Positions 25,280 to 34,158 are shown, counted from the first letter of the stretch. The stretch is DNA of 64,000 nucleotides from Bacteroidaceae bacterium (GCA_017933995.1 JAGBKI010000066.1:1-64000), one strand, 5' to 3'. Numbers and translations: made by a program. The notes: a model not told the origin generated them from the sequence alone.

Positions 25280-26827
25280 ATGCCCACGAAACGCGACAAC
25301 AACCGCAAACCGCCCGCAAAGGGCAACAGCGAAGAACAGAACTTCTCCCACCTGCAACCCCAAGCGCCCGAAATTGAAAAGGCCGTGCTCGGCGCGCTGC
25401 TCATCGAAAAGGAAGCCTACGGACAGATAGCCGAGATACTGCACCCGGAAAGTTTTTACGACCACCGCCACGAACTTATCTACCGCGCCATTGTGTCGCT
25501 CGCCCTGCGCGAACGCCCCATCGACATCCTCACCGTGGCCGAGCAATTGGCGCAGGACGGCACGCTCGAAGAAGCCGGGGGGGCATACTACATCTCTGAG
25601 TTGAGCGGCATGGTCACATCGTCGGCCCACGTGGAATACCACGCCCGCATCATTGCGCAGAAGAGCCTCGCCCGCCAGCTCATCACCTACACCAGCCTCA
25701 TCCAAACCAAGGCGTTCGACGCCCAGGCCGACGTGGACGAACTTATGCAGGAAGCCGAGGGGAAGCTCTTCGAAATTTCGCAGACCAACCTCAAGAAGGA
25801 CTACACGCAAATCGACCCCGTCATCAAGGAAGCCTACGCCGCATTGCAGCGGGCCGCTGCCCAGGACGACGGACTCACGGGCATTTCAAGCGGGTTTGCC
25901 GACCTCGACAAAATCACCAACGGCTGGCAAAACTCCGACCTCATCATCCTCGCCGCGCGCCCCGCCATGGGCAAGACGGCTTTCGCGCTGACCATGGCTA
26001 AGAACATGGCGGTGGACTTGAAAGTGCCTGTGGCGCTGTTCAGCCTGGAAATGTCGAACGTACAGCTCGTGAACCGCATCATCGTGAACGTCTGCGAAAT
26101 TCCCGGCGACAAGATAAAGAGCGGCAACCTCGCCCCGTACGAATGGGGGCAGCTGGATCACAAGATTACTGAACTCTACGGTGCGCCGCTTTTCATCGAT
26201 GACACGCCTTCGCTCTCGGTGTTCGAACTGCGCACCAAGGCACGGCGGCTGGTACGCGAACACGGCGTGCGTATCATCATGATTGACTACCTCCAACTGA
26301 TGAACGCTTCGGGCATGACCTACCACAGCCGTCAGGAGGAGGTGTCCACCATCAGCCGCTCACTCAAAGGGCTGGCTAAGGAACTCAACATCCCCATCAT
26401 CGCCCTCTCCCAGCTCAACCGTGGTGTGGAGAGCCGCGAGGGCGAGCAGGGAAAACGCCCGCAGCTGAGCGACCTGCGCGAGTCGGGAGCCATTGAGCAG
26501 GATGCCGACATCGTTACGTTCATCCACCGCCCGGAGTACTACCACATATACGCCGACGCGCAAGGACGCGACTTGCACGGCATGGCCGAAATCATCATAG
26601 CCAAGCACCGCAACGGCGCAGTGGCCGACGTACTGCTGCGCTTCAAGGCCAAGTTCGCCCGTTTCGAGAACCTCAACTCCGCAGGCGACATCCCCCACCC
26701 CGGCGAGCAAAACGGTGTCATCGCTTCGCGCATGAACACACAGGATGCTCCCGCACCCGCTGGGCTTCCCGCTCCCGACGCAAACGATATGCCCTTCGCC
26801 CCGTCCTCGGAGGAAGTCCCCTTCTGA
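25280..26827 (+). CDS. dnaB: Replicative DNA helicase
   Basis: The hexameric 5'-3' helicase of the replication fork. The 515-residue protein has the N-terminal primase-interacting domain (EIEKAVLGALLIEKEAYGQI, about 36-130). The RecA-like domain has Walker A ILAARPAMGKTAFALTMAKN, the IIMIDYLQLM Walker B, SRQEEVSTISRSLKGLAKEL, PIIALSQLNRGVESREGEQG and DLRESGAIEQDADIV. No intein is present. A Pro-rich tail ends APSSEEVPF. The start at MPTKRDNNRK is supported by AAGG before the ATG and by the upstream -7 box. Confidence 0.96.
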   Translation: MPTKRDNNRKPPAKGNSEEQNFSHLQPQAPEIEKAVLGALLIEKEAYGQIAEILHPESFYDHRHELIYRAIVSLALRERPIDILTVAEQLAQDGTLEEAGGAYYISELSGMVTSSAHVEYHARIIAQKSLARQLITYTSLIQTKAFDAQADVDELMQEAEGKLFEISQTNLKKDYTQIDPVIKEAYAALQRAAAQDDGLTGISSGFADLDKITNGWQNSDLIILAARPAMGKTAFALTMAKNMAVDLKVPVALFSLEMSNVQLVNRIIVNVCEIPGDKIKSGNLAPYEWGQLDHKITELYGAPLFIDDTPSLSVFELRTKARRLVREHGVRIIMIDYLQLMNASGMTYHSRQEEVSTISRSLKGLAKELNIPIIALSQLNRGVESREGEQGKRPQLSDLRESGAIEQDADIVTFIHRPEYYHIYADAQGRDLHGMAEIIIAKHRNGAVADVLLRFKAKFARFENLNSAGDIPHPGEQNGVIASRMNTQDAPAPAGLPAPDANDMPFAPSSEEVPF

Positions 26828-26875
26828 CCGTCCCGCCCGCTGGGCGACAGACTTTAGGAAGCACCAAACGCCGCG

Positions 26876-26909
26876 CGGCCTCCAGCATCGTCATGAATGC
26901 TGGAGGCCG
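26876..26909. terminator. Hairpin between convergent dnaB and lptB
   Basis: A perfect 13-bp stem, CGGCCTCCAGCAT with ATGCTGGAGGCCG, encloses an 8-base loop. There is no clear T-run on either side, so it may end transcription poorly or protect 3' ends. Confidence 0.55.
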
Positions 26910-26949
26910 TGCTGGGTATATTCTGGAGGGGAGGGGACTGTGCGGGGGG

Positions 26950-27738
26950 TCACTCGAAGATGTCCTTTTGCTGGCCCATCAGTTGGAAGTCCTTCTTGCG
27001 CAGCTTGAAGGAGTTGGTGAGGTACTTGTCGCGGACGGTCTGGTTCTCGGAGAGTTCCTCGGGCGTGCCGTGGAAGAGGATGCGCCCCTCGAAAAGCAGG
27101 TAGGCGCGCTCGGTGATGCAGAGCGTCTCCTCGACGTTGTGGTCGGTGATGAGGATGCCGATGTTGCGGTCCTTGAGTTTCCAGACGATGTACTGGATGT
27201 CCTCGACGGCGATGGGATCGACACCCGCGAACGGCTCGTCGAGCATGATGAACTTGGGGTCGATGGCCAGGCAGCGGGCTATCTCGGTGCGCCGCCGCTC
27301 GCCGCCGCTGAGCTGGTCGCCGTTGTTCTTGCGCACTTTGTCGAGGCGGAACTCCTTGATGAGGCTTTCGAGTTTGTCGCGCTGGTAGTCGCGGGGCTTG
27401 CCGGTCATTTCGAGGACGGAGCGTATGTTGTCCTCGACGGACATCTTGCGGAAGACGCTGGCCTCCTGCGCCAGGTAGCCGATGCCGGCCTGTGCGCGGC
27501 GGTAGACGGGGTAGTCGGTGATTTCGCGGTCGTCGAGGTAGATGTGGCCGGCGTTGGGCACGACGAGGCCGGTGGTCATGTAGAACGACGTGGTCTTGCC
27601 CGCGCCGTTGGGGCCGAGCAGGCCGACAATCTCGCCCTGGCGGACGTGGAACGACACGTCGTTGACGACGGTGCGCTTGCCGTAGCGTTTCACCAGCCCC
27701 TCGCTGCGGAGGGTCATCTGTTGCTGTCCGTTATCCAC
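26950..27738 (-). CDS. lptB: LPS export ABC transporter ATP-binding protein
   Basis: The ATPase of the LptB2FG complex that pulls LPS from the inner membrane. The 262-residue protein has Walker [21 protein letters not shown], the Q-loop stretch [20 protein letters not shown], signature [16 protein letters not shown], Walker [21 protein letters not shown] and switch [12 protein letters not shown]. The [10 protein letters not shown] segment is typical of LptB rather than other ABC ATPases. An extra 20-residue C-terminal tail ([20 protein letters not shown]) extends past the usual end, as in many Bacteroidetes. It is co-directional with the acyl-CoA synthetase 21 bases upstream. Confidence 0.92.
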   Translation of the reverse strand: MDNGQQQMTLRSEGLVKRYGKRTVVNDVSFHVRQGEIVGLLGPNGAGKTTSFYMTTGLVVPNAGHIYLDDREITDYPVYRRAQAGIGYLAQEASVFRKMSVEDNIRSVLEMTGKPRDYQRDKLESLIKEFRLDKVRKNNGDQLSGGERRRTEIARCLAIDPKFIMLDEPFAGVDPIAVEDIQYIVWKLKDRNIGILITDHNVEETLCITERAYLLFEGRILFHGTPEELSENQTVRDKYLTNSFKLRKKDFQLMGQQKDIFE

Positions 27739-27759
27739 CTTTTCTGCCTTTTATTCACT

Positions 27760-29490
27760 TTATACCTCCTCGTTCATATAGAGGTAACGCTTGATGCTGC
27801 GCTTGGGCGTCTTCTCGAACTCCTCGGTGTAGATGCGCACGCCGGCAATCTTCTGGTAGGCGGGGACGATGCCGTTGAGTTCGGCGCGGTTCTGCTCCAT
27901 CTGGCGGGCTATGGCGGCGGCGTCGAGGCCGTCCTTCTGCGCTTCGTCGTAGTCGGGGTGGACGAGGGCGTAGAGCTGGTCGCCCTTCTGGATGACGATG
28001 CTCTCGGCGATGTAGGGCAGCGTGTTGAGCTTGTCCTCGATTTCCTCGGGATAGATGTTGGTGCCGTTGGCGCCGAGCAGCATGTTCTTGCTGCGACCAC
28101 GGATGAAGAGGTTGCCGTCCTCGTCAATCACGCCGAGGTCGCCCGTGTGGTACCAGCCGTCGGCGTCGATGGTTTCGCGTGTGGCCTCCTCGTTCTTGTA
28201 GTAGCCGAGCATCACGTTCATGCCGCGCGCCAGGATTTCGCCGACGACGTTCTGCGGGTCGGGGCTGTCGATGCGTATCTCCATGCGCGGGGCAACCTTG
28301 CCGCACGACCCCGGCACGAACTCGTTCCACGGGGCGTAGCAGATGATGGGTGCGCACTCGGTGGCGCCGTAGCCCACGGTGAAGGGGAAACCGATGCGGT
28401 GGAGGAACTCCTCTATCTCGCTGTTGAAGGCCGCGCCGCCCACTATGATTTCGTTGAACTGGCCGCCGAAGGCTTCGTAGAGCGTCTCGCGTATCTTGTC
28501 GAGAATCTTGTTGTTGAGCAGCGGCACGCGCAGCAGCAGTTTCATACTGGGCGCTTCGAGTTTGGGCCACACCATCTTCTTGATGACCTTCTCGATGATG
28601 AGCGGCACGCTGATGATGACGTGGGGCTTGACGGTGTTGAAGGCGTTGAAGATAATTTTGGGCGAGGGGATGCGGGTGAGGAAGAAGATGTGCCCGCCCC
28701 GGAAGAACTCGTAGATGAACTCGAACGACATGCCGTACATGTGTGCCAGCGGCAGTATGCTGACCACGCGGCCCTCGCCCTCGGGGAAGACGGCGTTGTA
28801 GACTTCGCAGGCGAACATGTAGTTGCTCCACAGCGCGCGGAAGGGCACGAGGACGCCCTTGGAGCGGCTGGTGGTGCCACTGGTGTAGTTGATGAGGGCC
28901 AGCTGCTCGCCGTCCTGGCGGCGGTAGTGGACGTGCTGGGTGCGGAAGTATTTGGGGTACTTGTTGCCGTAGAGGGCGTTGAGGCGTTCGCGGGCGTCGG
29001 TGAGGCGCTCGGAGCGGCTGACGTGCAGCTGGAAGTCCATCACGTTGATGATGCCCTCCAGGTGGGGCATGGCCTCGGGGTCGACGTCCTTCCACACGTG
29101 GTCGCCGACGAAGAGCAGGCGTGCGTCGCTGTGGTTCACGATGTCGTGCACCTGCTGCGCTTTGAACTCGTGGAGGATGGGCACGGCCACGGCGCCGTAG
29201 GTCAGCGTGGCGAGGAAGGCCACGGCCCAGTGGGAGCAGTTGCGCCCGCAGAGGGCCACCTTGTCGCCCGGCTCCAGCCCGGCGTTCTCGAAAAGTATGT
29301 GGAGTTTCTCAATCTTGCGCGCCACGTCCTTGTATTGGAACGTCTCGCCCTGGTAGTCGGTCAGCGCGTCCTTGTTCCAGTGGCGCACGATGGTGTCCTC
29401 TATCAGCCCGATGAAGTCCACCTCGCTCACGTTGTGCTCGAACATCGTGGTGTTATCTTTAATAGGAGTGAGCTTGCTTGTCTCGCTCAT
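27760..29490 (-). CDS. Long-chain acyl-CoA synthetase (AMP-forming)
   Basis: It activates fatty acids to acyl-CoA through an acyl-adenylate. The 576-residue protein has the adenylate-forming motifs LINYTSGTTSRSKGVLVPF (P-loop), VGYGATECAPIICYAPW, ILARGMNVMLGYYKNEEATR, DGWYHTGDLGVIDEDGNLFI and RGRSKNMLLGANGTNIYPEE. The C-terminal catalytic Lys lies in EKTPKRSIKRYLY. The open frame extends to 29700, but the ATG at 29490 (MSETSKLTPIKDN) matches the promoter at 29563-29570. Being next to lptB suggests a link to envelope lipid metabolism, though this is only positional. Confidence 0.91.
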   Translation of the reverse strand: MSETSKLTPIKDNTTMFEHNVSEVDFIGLIEDTIVRHWNKDALTDYQGETFQYKDVARKIEKLHILFENAGLEPGDKVALCGRNCSHWAVAFLATLTYGAVAVPILHEFKAQQVHDIVNHSDARLLFVGDHVWKDVDPEAMPHLEGIINVMDFQLHVSRSERLTDARERLNALYGNKYPKYFRTQHVHYRRQDGEQLALINYTSGTTSRSKGVLVPFRALWSNYMFACEVYNAVFPEGEGRVVSILPLAHMYGMSFEFIYEFFRGGHIFFLTRIPSPKIIFNAFNTVKPHVIISVPLIIEKVIKKMVWPKLEAPSMKLLLRVPLLNNKILDKIRETLYEAFGGQFNEIIVGGAAFNSEIEEFLHRIGFPFTVGYGATECAPIICYAPWNEFVPGSCGKVAPRMEIRIDSPDPQNVVGEILARGMNVMLGYYKNEEATRETIDADGWYHTGDLGVIDEDGNLFIRGRSKNMLLGANGTNIYPEEIEDKLNTLPYIAESIVIQKGDQLYALVHPDYDEAQKDGLDAAAIARQMEQNRAELNGIVPAYQKIAGVRIYTEEFEKTPKRSIKRYLYMNEEV

Positions 29491-29562
29491 TGCGTTACTG
29501 TTTTCTTGTCTAAAATTACGGAAAACCCTAAGCGCGTTTTGCTCATTTCGGTTTTCCGTGTG

Positions 29563-29570
29563 CAAAAGTA
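29563..29570 (-). promoter_or_regulatory. Promoter of the acyl-CoA synthetase gene
   Basis: The minus strand reads TTG, 19 bases, then TACTTTTG. This is a good match to the Bacteroidetes -33/-7 consensus with correct spacing, about 75 bases before the ATG at 29490. Confidence 0.7.
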
Positions 29571-29710
29571 GCAAGAAAAGCGGAAGCGGCAAGCACTGCT
29601 TGTTAATTTTTTGCACACATTGGCCGCCTTTTGGGCAAAAGAGAAGTTTAGGCCACCCTTGGCGCGTATTCAGCCATTGGGCAAACGAATAAACGTGCAA
29701 CAGAGTTCCC

Positions 29711-29730
29711 TATACCGTATTATATATATA
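29711..29730 (+). repeat. AT-rich motif (TATACCGTATTATATATATA)
   Basis: It is flanked by AGTTCCC and AGGGAG. It has the opposite orientation to the copy at 25154-25172 relative to the shared AGTTCCC flank. Confidence 0.6.
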
Positions 29731-29804
29731 AGGGAGACGGAAACGGGAACATGAGTTTCCCAAAAGGCTTCGGGAATGACCCGAAATAGCATGGTGGCTG
29801 CGGC

Positions 29805-30251
29805 TCAGTACTTGCGGAAAGTGAGGCGGGTGGCGGGGCCGATGAGGACGAGGCGGCTGTCGGTGAGGCAGTCGATGGTGAAGGTTTCGGTGGGGGCGGT
29901 GATGCCGAGGGGGGCGAGGGTGAGGGCGTCGGCGGGGTCGGTGACGGGGATGTCGGCCTCGCGCAGGTGGTGGTAGACGGCGGTGAGGGCGAGTGTGCCG
30001 CCGCTGACGCTGACGCGCGCCACTACCTCGCCAGGATCTTGGTCGGCTGGAATGCCGGTGTGGGTGATGAGCAGCAGGCCGAGCTGCATACGCCAGTAGA
30101 CGCCGCTGGACTTGACATCGCGCGCATCGCTACCGTCGGGCTGGGCAATCTCGGTGAGTTGCCACATCCCCTCGTAGTCCTCGTCGCTGTACTTTTGGCA
30201 GGAGGCGAGGGCAAGGAGCAATAGAATAAGAAAGGGGGCGATGCGGTTCAT
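29805..30251 (-). CDS. Small lipoprotein, lipocalin-like fold suspected
   Basis: A 148-residue protein. MNRIAPFLILLLLALASC ends in a lipobox (LASC), so a lipid-anchored envelope protein is likely. The mature part opens YSDEDYEGMWQLTEIAQPDG, the phrase (GxWqL) seen in small lipocalin-like Bacteroidetes proteins. Alternating strands follow: GVYWRMQLGLLLITHTG, VARVSVSGGTLALTAVYHH, SRLVLIGPATRLTFRKY. The fold assignment is from this pattern only and the ligand is unknown. It is separated from the Wzi-like gene by a GC-palindrome repeat. Confidence 0.75.
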   Translation of the reverse strand: MNRIAPFLILLLLALASCQKYSDEDYEGMWQLTEIAQPDGSDARDVKSSGVYWRMQLGLLLITHTGIPADQDPGEVVARVSVSGGTLALTAVYHHLREADIPVTDPADALTLAPLGITAPTETFTIDCLTDSRLVLIGPATRLTFRKY

Positions 30252-30275
30252 AAGCGATTATGCGAATGTTTTGTG

Positions 30276-30359
30276 CAACCCCGTTGGGGTTGGTTTATAT
30301 CGTGTCAGCAGCCCGGGGCGCTGCCCCGGTCTATCTTCTATAACCCCCGCTGGGGGTTA
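30276..30359. repeat. GC-rich palindrome triplet (REP-like), single copy
   Basis: CAACCCCGTTGGGGTTG (30276-30292), CCGGGGCGCTGCCCCGG (30313-30329) and TAACCCCCGCTGGGGGTTA (30341-30359) come in the same order and spacing as 6849-6931. Confidence 0.7.
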
Positions 30360-30384
30360 ATTGCTACGCAATGTGGCGGGCGGC

Positions 30385-30416
30385 AACGTTTAATACTTAA
30401 CGTTTATTGTTCAGTG
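30385..30416. repeat. TTTATTGTCTAATG-type intergenic repeat
   Basis: AACGTTTAATACTTAACG and TTTATTGTTCAGTG overlap the 3' end of the Wzi-like gene by a few bases. Confidence 0.45.
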
Positions 30417-32135
30417 TAGAAGCCCTCGCTTGGTCAAGGTAAGTTGGATGCCGGTGTTGTTGCCGAGGGCGGTACCACGGTCGAAGGCGAAGGCGGCGGT
30501 GACGGCCCAGCCGCGCAGCAGGTCGGCGCGGCGTTTCTTATAGTCGAGGTAGGTGGCGCGGGGCTGCAGCTTGGGCTGTAGCGTGACCTCGGCCATAAGG
30601 CTGCTGTTGCGTCGCGGCTCGGCGTAGGGGCGGGCGTAGGTGCCCCAACTCTTGGTGTGGGAGAAGAGCAGGCGCCACGAGAGCCGCTCGGTGGGGTTAC
30701 CTTCAAAGCCCACGTGGTGGCCGTTGAAGCGGTTGCCGCTGATGTAGAGCGTGCCGTCGTCGCGGTAGAGGCCGGTGTAGTAGAGCGGGTTGCCCACAGG
30801 CTGTCCCCAGTGCATCCAGCCGCTGTAGGAGTCGTGGTTGTAGTAGTTGTCAGCGGCGCTGATCTGGTCAGGCACGGCCTCGGTGTGGTCGTGGTAGACG
30901 GCACCGCTCTGGTTCTTGGTAGTGATGTACTCGTAGACGGCGGAGGTAACAAAGGGGTTGCGCGGCGGCGTGACCTCCAGCCCGATGAGGGCGTCGCGCC
31001 AGCCGTATTCGAGGAACAGCCCGGAGTGGTCCTCGAAGAAATGGTCGGCGTAGGCACTGACTTTCCACTGCCCGGGATAGGCCGTGAGGCGCATCGTCCA
31101 GCTGCCGAGGGAGTTGCCGGCGGCGTTCCCGTAGATACCGTCGCTGGCATCGCTGCCGCCGCCGTAGATGGCTTTGACGAAGCCCATAGGGCCGTAGCCT
31201 TTCTTCTCGTTGTTGCCGGGCACGTCGCTGATGTTCTTAGCCGAGCCGCCGAAGAGGGTGGCCCACTCCAGTCCGCCTTCGAGCGTCAGGGGGAACTTGC
31301 GCGCGTCGCCCAGGCGAATGTAGCCCGCCTTGCTGTGGTAGAGGGGGAAGCGCACGTGGTGCTGCCCGCTCTTGAGGTAGCTGTCCTCAAACCACGTGTC
31401 GGTCAGCGCGCCGTAGCCGAAGTGGCCTTTGACGGCGAGCCACTTCCAGCGCGGCACGACGTTCCACCAATCCTGCACCTCGAAGCGCACCTGCGGCACG
31501 GGGCGGGCGTTGATGCCCAGCGTCTGCGAACCGCTGCTGAGGCGGGTGTTCTTGAGTTCCATAGGCCGCTGTTTGCTGCCCACGGAGAGGGTGAAGCGTC
31601 CAGCGTGGATGTCGGCGTAGAGTTGGTTGATGACGGGGATAGACGTGAAGCCGTAGGCGACGGCCACCTGCGCGCCGTAGCCGATGCGCCACACATAGTC
31701 GCTGTCCATAGCGGCTTCGCGGAAGACGCCGGCCATGGCGTAGCCGTTCTGGTTCTTGACGCTGGAGAGGCCGTGGCGGTTGGCCTGTAGCCACAGCGGG
31801 TTGTTGTGGATGGCGGTGCTGACCTGCCCCTGCAACTCGTAGGTGACGTTTTCGCGGCAGCGGTAGAGCGCGTCCTGCGCTTGGAGCGGGAGGCAAGTAA
31901 AAAGTAAAAGGTAAAAAGTAAAAAAGGAGATACGCTTCAGCGTCGTGCCCGCGCCCGATACGACTACATTGGAAGGTAACGAAAGCCCAAGCGCACGGAT
32001 TGTTCTGTCTGCGTTAGTGGGGCACGCTTTCAGCGTGCATTCAGGGGAGTGCAGCGCGCTGTAGGTGCGCTCCGTTTCACGTCGCGTACCTACAGTTACA
32101 GAGGGGGAGACGCTTTCAGCGTCATAACGCTGCAT
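30411..32135 (-). CDS. Wzi-like capsule-assembly outer-membrane protein, uncertain start
   Basis: A beta-barrel protein of the capsule-assembly Wzi family; in enterics Wzi anchors capsule to the cell surface. Family-like stretches are YELQGQVSTAIHNNPLWLQA, NRHGLSSVKNQNGY, YTLSVGSKQ-type strands (here GRFTLSVGSKQRPMELKNTR), GHFGYGALTDTWFEDSYLKS and FEGNPTERLSWRLLFSHTKS. A signal peptide LKRISFFTFYLLLFTCLPLQ, then AQ, is encoded at about 31876-31940. No ATG, GTG or TTG lies just before it. The nearest standard start in frame is 32135, which would place about 65 residues translated from a dispersed repeat (32008-32112) ahead of the signal peptide. A CTG at 31940 is an alternative. The signal-peptide core comes from a TTTTTAC simple repeat. 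Confidence 0.75.
   Translation of the reverse strand: MQRYDAESVSPSVTVGTRRETERTYSALHSPECTLKACPTNADRTIRALGLSLPSNVVVSGAGTTLKRISFFTFYLLLFTCLPLQAQDALYRCRENVTYELQGQVSTAIHNNPLWLQANRHGLSSVKNQNGYAMAGVFREAAMDSDYVWRIGYGAQVAVAYGFTSIPVINQLYADIHAGRFTLSVGSKQRPMELKNTRLSSGSQTLGINARPVPQVRFEVQDWWNVVPRWKWLAVKGHFGYGALTDTWFEDSYLKSGQHHVRFPLYHSKAGYIRLGDARKFPLTLEGGLEWATLFGGSAKNISDVPGNNEKKGYGPMGFVKAIYGGGSDASDGIYGNAAGNSLGSWTMRLTAYPGQWKVSAYADHFFEDHSGLFLEYGWRDALIGLEVTPPRNPFVTSAVYEYITTKNQSGAVYHDHTEAVPDQISAADNYYNHDSYSGWMHWGQPVGNPLYYTGLYRDDGTLYISGNRFNGHHVGFEGNPTERLSWRLLFSHTKSWGTYARPYAEPRRNSSLMAEVTLQPKLQPRATYLDYKKRRADLLRGWAVTAAFAFDRGTALGNNTGIQLTLTKRGLLH
31895..31926 (-). repeat. TTTTTACC simple repeat forming a signal-peptide core
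   Basis: The minus strand reads TTTTTTACTTTTTACCTTTT, then ACTTTTTACTTG. It is the same phrase found in non-coding cassettes at 11094-11125 and 34503-34606. Here it is in frame and encodes FFTFYLLLFT of the Wzi-like signal peptide. Confidence 0.65.
32008..32112 (-). repeat. Dispersed palindromic repeat, copy 2
   Basis: On the minus strand this matches 17976-18079 over about 100 bases (CCCCCTCTGTAACTGTAGGT, ACGCGACGTGAAACGGAGCG, CACGCTGAAAGCGTGCCCCA). It is bounded by the palindrome GACGCTTTCAGCGTC (32109-32123). Confidence 0.65.
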
Positions 32136-32239
32136 TCTTTCCCACATATACTGAAAGCAAATTGTATTGGATTGTGATGGCGCAGGCAGACGCAGACGTC
32201 TGTGTCTGTGCCATTTATGGTGAACGCCTGCGTGGTTGC

Positions 32240-33796
32240 CTATTTCGCGATGCTGACGGAGCGGGTTTCGCGGATGACGGTGATTTTGACCTGGCCGGGA
32301 TAGGTCATCTCGTCCTGTATGCGGCGCGCGATGTCGGCGCTGAGACCTTCGAGCTGCGCGTCGCCAATCTGGTCGGCGCCCACGATGACACGCAGTTCGC
32401 GCCCGGCCTGTATGGCGTAAGTCTTCGTCACGCCGGGATAGCTGGCGGCGATGCTCTCCAGGTCGTTGAGGCGCTTGACGTAAGCCTCGGCAATCTCGCG
32501 GCGGGCGCCGGGGCGCGCACCGCTGATGGCATCGCAAATCTGCACGATGGGGGCGATGAGCGTCTCCATCTCCACCTCGTCGTGGTGGGCGGCGATGGCG
32601 TTGCAGATTTCGGGCTTCTCCTTGTACTTCTCGGCCAGACGCCCGCCGTAGATGGCGTGGGGCGTCTCCACCTCCTCGTCGGGCACCTTGCCGATGTCGT
32701 GGAGCAGTCCGGCGCGCTTGGCCTTCTTGGTGTTGAGACCCAGTTCGGCGGCCATAACGGCACAGAGGTTGGCCGTCTCGCGGGCGTGCATCAGCAGGTT
32801 TTGGCCATAGCTGGAGCGGTACTTCATCTTGCCGATGATGCGTATGAGTTCGGGGTGCAGGCCGTGGATGCCGAGGTCGATGGCGGTGCGCTTGCCCGTC
32901 TCGACAATCTCCTCCTCTACCTGGTGGCGCACCTTGGAGACGACCTCCTCGATGCGGGCGGGGTGGATGCGCCCGTCGGCGATGAGCTGGTGGAGGGCCA
33001 GGCGGGCAATCTCGCGGCGCACGGGGTCGAAAGCACTGATGACGATGGCCTCGGGCGTGTCGTCCACCACGATTTCGACGCCGGTGGCGGCTTCGAGGGC
33101 GCGGATGTTGCGGCCCTCGCGTCCGATGATGCGGCCTTTCACCTCGTCGTTGTCGATGTGGAAAACGGTGACGCTGTTCTCGATGGCCGTCTCGCTGGCC
33201 ACGCGCTGCATGCTCTGTATGATGATTTTCTTGGCCTCCTTGTTGGCGGTCATCTTGGCATCGTCAATCATTTCGTTGATGAGCGACTGCGCCTCGGTGC
33301 GCGCCTCGTCCTCCATCGACTTGATGAGGCGGTTCTTGGCTTCTTCGGCAGAGAGGCCGCTGAGTTCTTCGAGTTTTTCGCGCTCCTTGCTTTGTAGACG
33401 CGAGAGTTCCTCCTCCTTCTTGACGAGCGCCTGCTTCTGTTGCTCCAGGGCGGCGTGGTGCTGGTCGAGGCGCGACTGCTGGCGGTCGAGTTCCTGCTTG
33501 CGGCGCGAGAGCTCGTCATGGCGCCCGTTGAGGCTGTTCTCGCGCTGCTTGAGTTTGCCCTCAATCTGCGCTATCTTCTGGTTGCGCTGCTGCACTTCCT
33601 TTTCGAGATCGGCCTTTTTGTTGAGGAACTTCTCCTTGACTTCGAGGAGTTTCTTTTCCTTGATGACCTCTGCCTGTCGCTCGGCCTCGGCGAGGCTTTC
33701 CTTGTAGCGTCCGTTGATGACGTATCTTAGGATGAGGTAGCCAGCCGCTGCGCCGATGATGACGGCGGCCAGCCCTACGATGATGTTCACTAACAT
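32240..33796 (-). CDS. rny: Ribonuclease Y
   Basis: A membrane-anchored endoribonuclease that initiates mRNA decay. The 518-residue protein has an N-terminal helix ([20 protein letters not shown]). A long coiled coil follows (about 30-190; Glu/Lys/Gln-rich, e.g. [16 protein letters not shown]). The KH domain has [19 protein letters not shown]. The HD domain has [20 protein letters not shown] with the metal-binding HD and [20 protein letters not shown], and the protein ends [17 protein letters not shown]. All core motifs are intact. It lies 27 bases after zapA on the same strand, linking the RNA-decay gene to a division gene. Confidence 0.95.
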   Translation of the reverse strand: MLVNIIVGLAAVIIGAAAGYLILRYVINGRYKESLAEAERQAEVIKEKKLLEVKEKFLNKKADLEKEVQQRNQKIAQIEGKLKQRENSLNGRHDELSRRKQELDRQQSRLDQHHAALEQQKQALVKKEEELSRLQSKEREKLEELSGLSAEEAKNRLIKSMEDEARTEAQSLINEMIDDAKMTANKEAKKIIIQSMQRVASETAIENSVTVFHIDNDEVKGRIIGREGRNIRALEAATGVEIVVDDTPEAIVISAFDPVRREIARLALHQLIADGRIHPARIEEVVSKVRHQVEEEIVETGKRTAIDLGIHGLHPELIRIIGKMKYRSSYGQNLLMHARETANLCAVMAAELGLNTKKAKRAGLLHDIGKVPDEEVETPHAIYGGRLAEKYKEKPEICNAIAAHHDEVEMETLIAPIVQICDAISGARPGARREIAEAYVKRLNDLESIAASYPGVTKTYAIQAGRELRVIVGADQIGDAQLEGLSADIARRIQDEMTYPGQVKITVIRETRSVSIAK

Positions 33797-33823
33797 AGGT
33801 TTATGGTTGGTTTTTTAGGTTCA

Positions 33824-34120
33824 TTATTTGTTTGCCAGCAGGGTGTCGAGTTCTTGTCCCAGCGTGGCGATGAGTTGTTCGTATGGCTCGGTGTCGCCCG
33901 CCGCCTCGGCCTGGAGTGCGCGCACGGCGAAGTCGACGAGCACGATGGCGAGATAGCGTTCCTCCTCCTGGTCGGGATAGCGCGTGCGGTAGCGTCCCAG
34001 TTTCTCCTCAATGGCGCGGGCGGCGAGGCGGTACACCTCCTCCTTGTCGCGGCTGACGGTGAGCGGGATGATGCTGCGGCCTACCGTGAGGCGTATCTGT
34101 ATCTTTTCGGGGAGAGCCAA
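33824..34120 (-). CDS. zapA: Cell division protein ZapA
   Basis: A 98-residue FtsZ-ring stabiliser. The N-terminal part IQIRLTVGRSIIPLTVSRDK then EEVYRLAARAIEEKLGRYR is the ZapA globular domain. The C-terminal part (LAIVLVDFAVRALQAEAAGD onward) is a helix expected to form the tetrameric coiled coil. The order on the minus strand is a 96-residue coiled-coil protein, zapA, rny, which is the arrangement in other Bacteroidetes. The TTTATTGTCTAATG-type repeat sits just upstream. Confidence 0.85.
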   Translation of the reverse strand: MALPEKIQIRLTVGRSIIPLTVSRDKEEVYRLAARAIEEKLGRYRTRYPDQEEERYLAIVLVDFAVRALQAEAAGDTEPYEQLIATLGQELDTLLANK

Positions 34121-34130
34121 AACTTACAAG

Positions 34131-34158
34131 AAACGTTAGACAATAAACAATAAACGTT
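34131..34158. repeat. TTTATTGTCTAATG-type intergenic repeat
   Basis: AAACGTTAGACAATAAACAA then TAAACGTT fills part of the 73-base gap between the coiled-coil gene and zapA. Confidence 0.5.

Larger units (their letters stand above)
29491..29804. other. Intergenic region upstream of the acyl-CoA synthetase
   Basis: This 314-base gap holds the synthetase promoter (29563-29570) and one AT-rich motif (29711-29730). I see no gene, terminator or structured RNA in the rest. Confidence 0.6.

Noticed and set aside
26893-29571. Long plus-strand frame of 892 codons opposite lptB and the acyl-CoA synthetase
   Set aside because: It is the antisense shadow of two clear genes. GC-rich codons suppress stops on the opposite strand, and the translation is Val/Leu/Ala/Asp-rich with no family motif.
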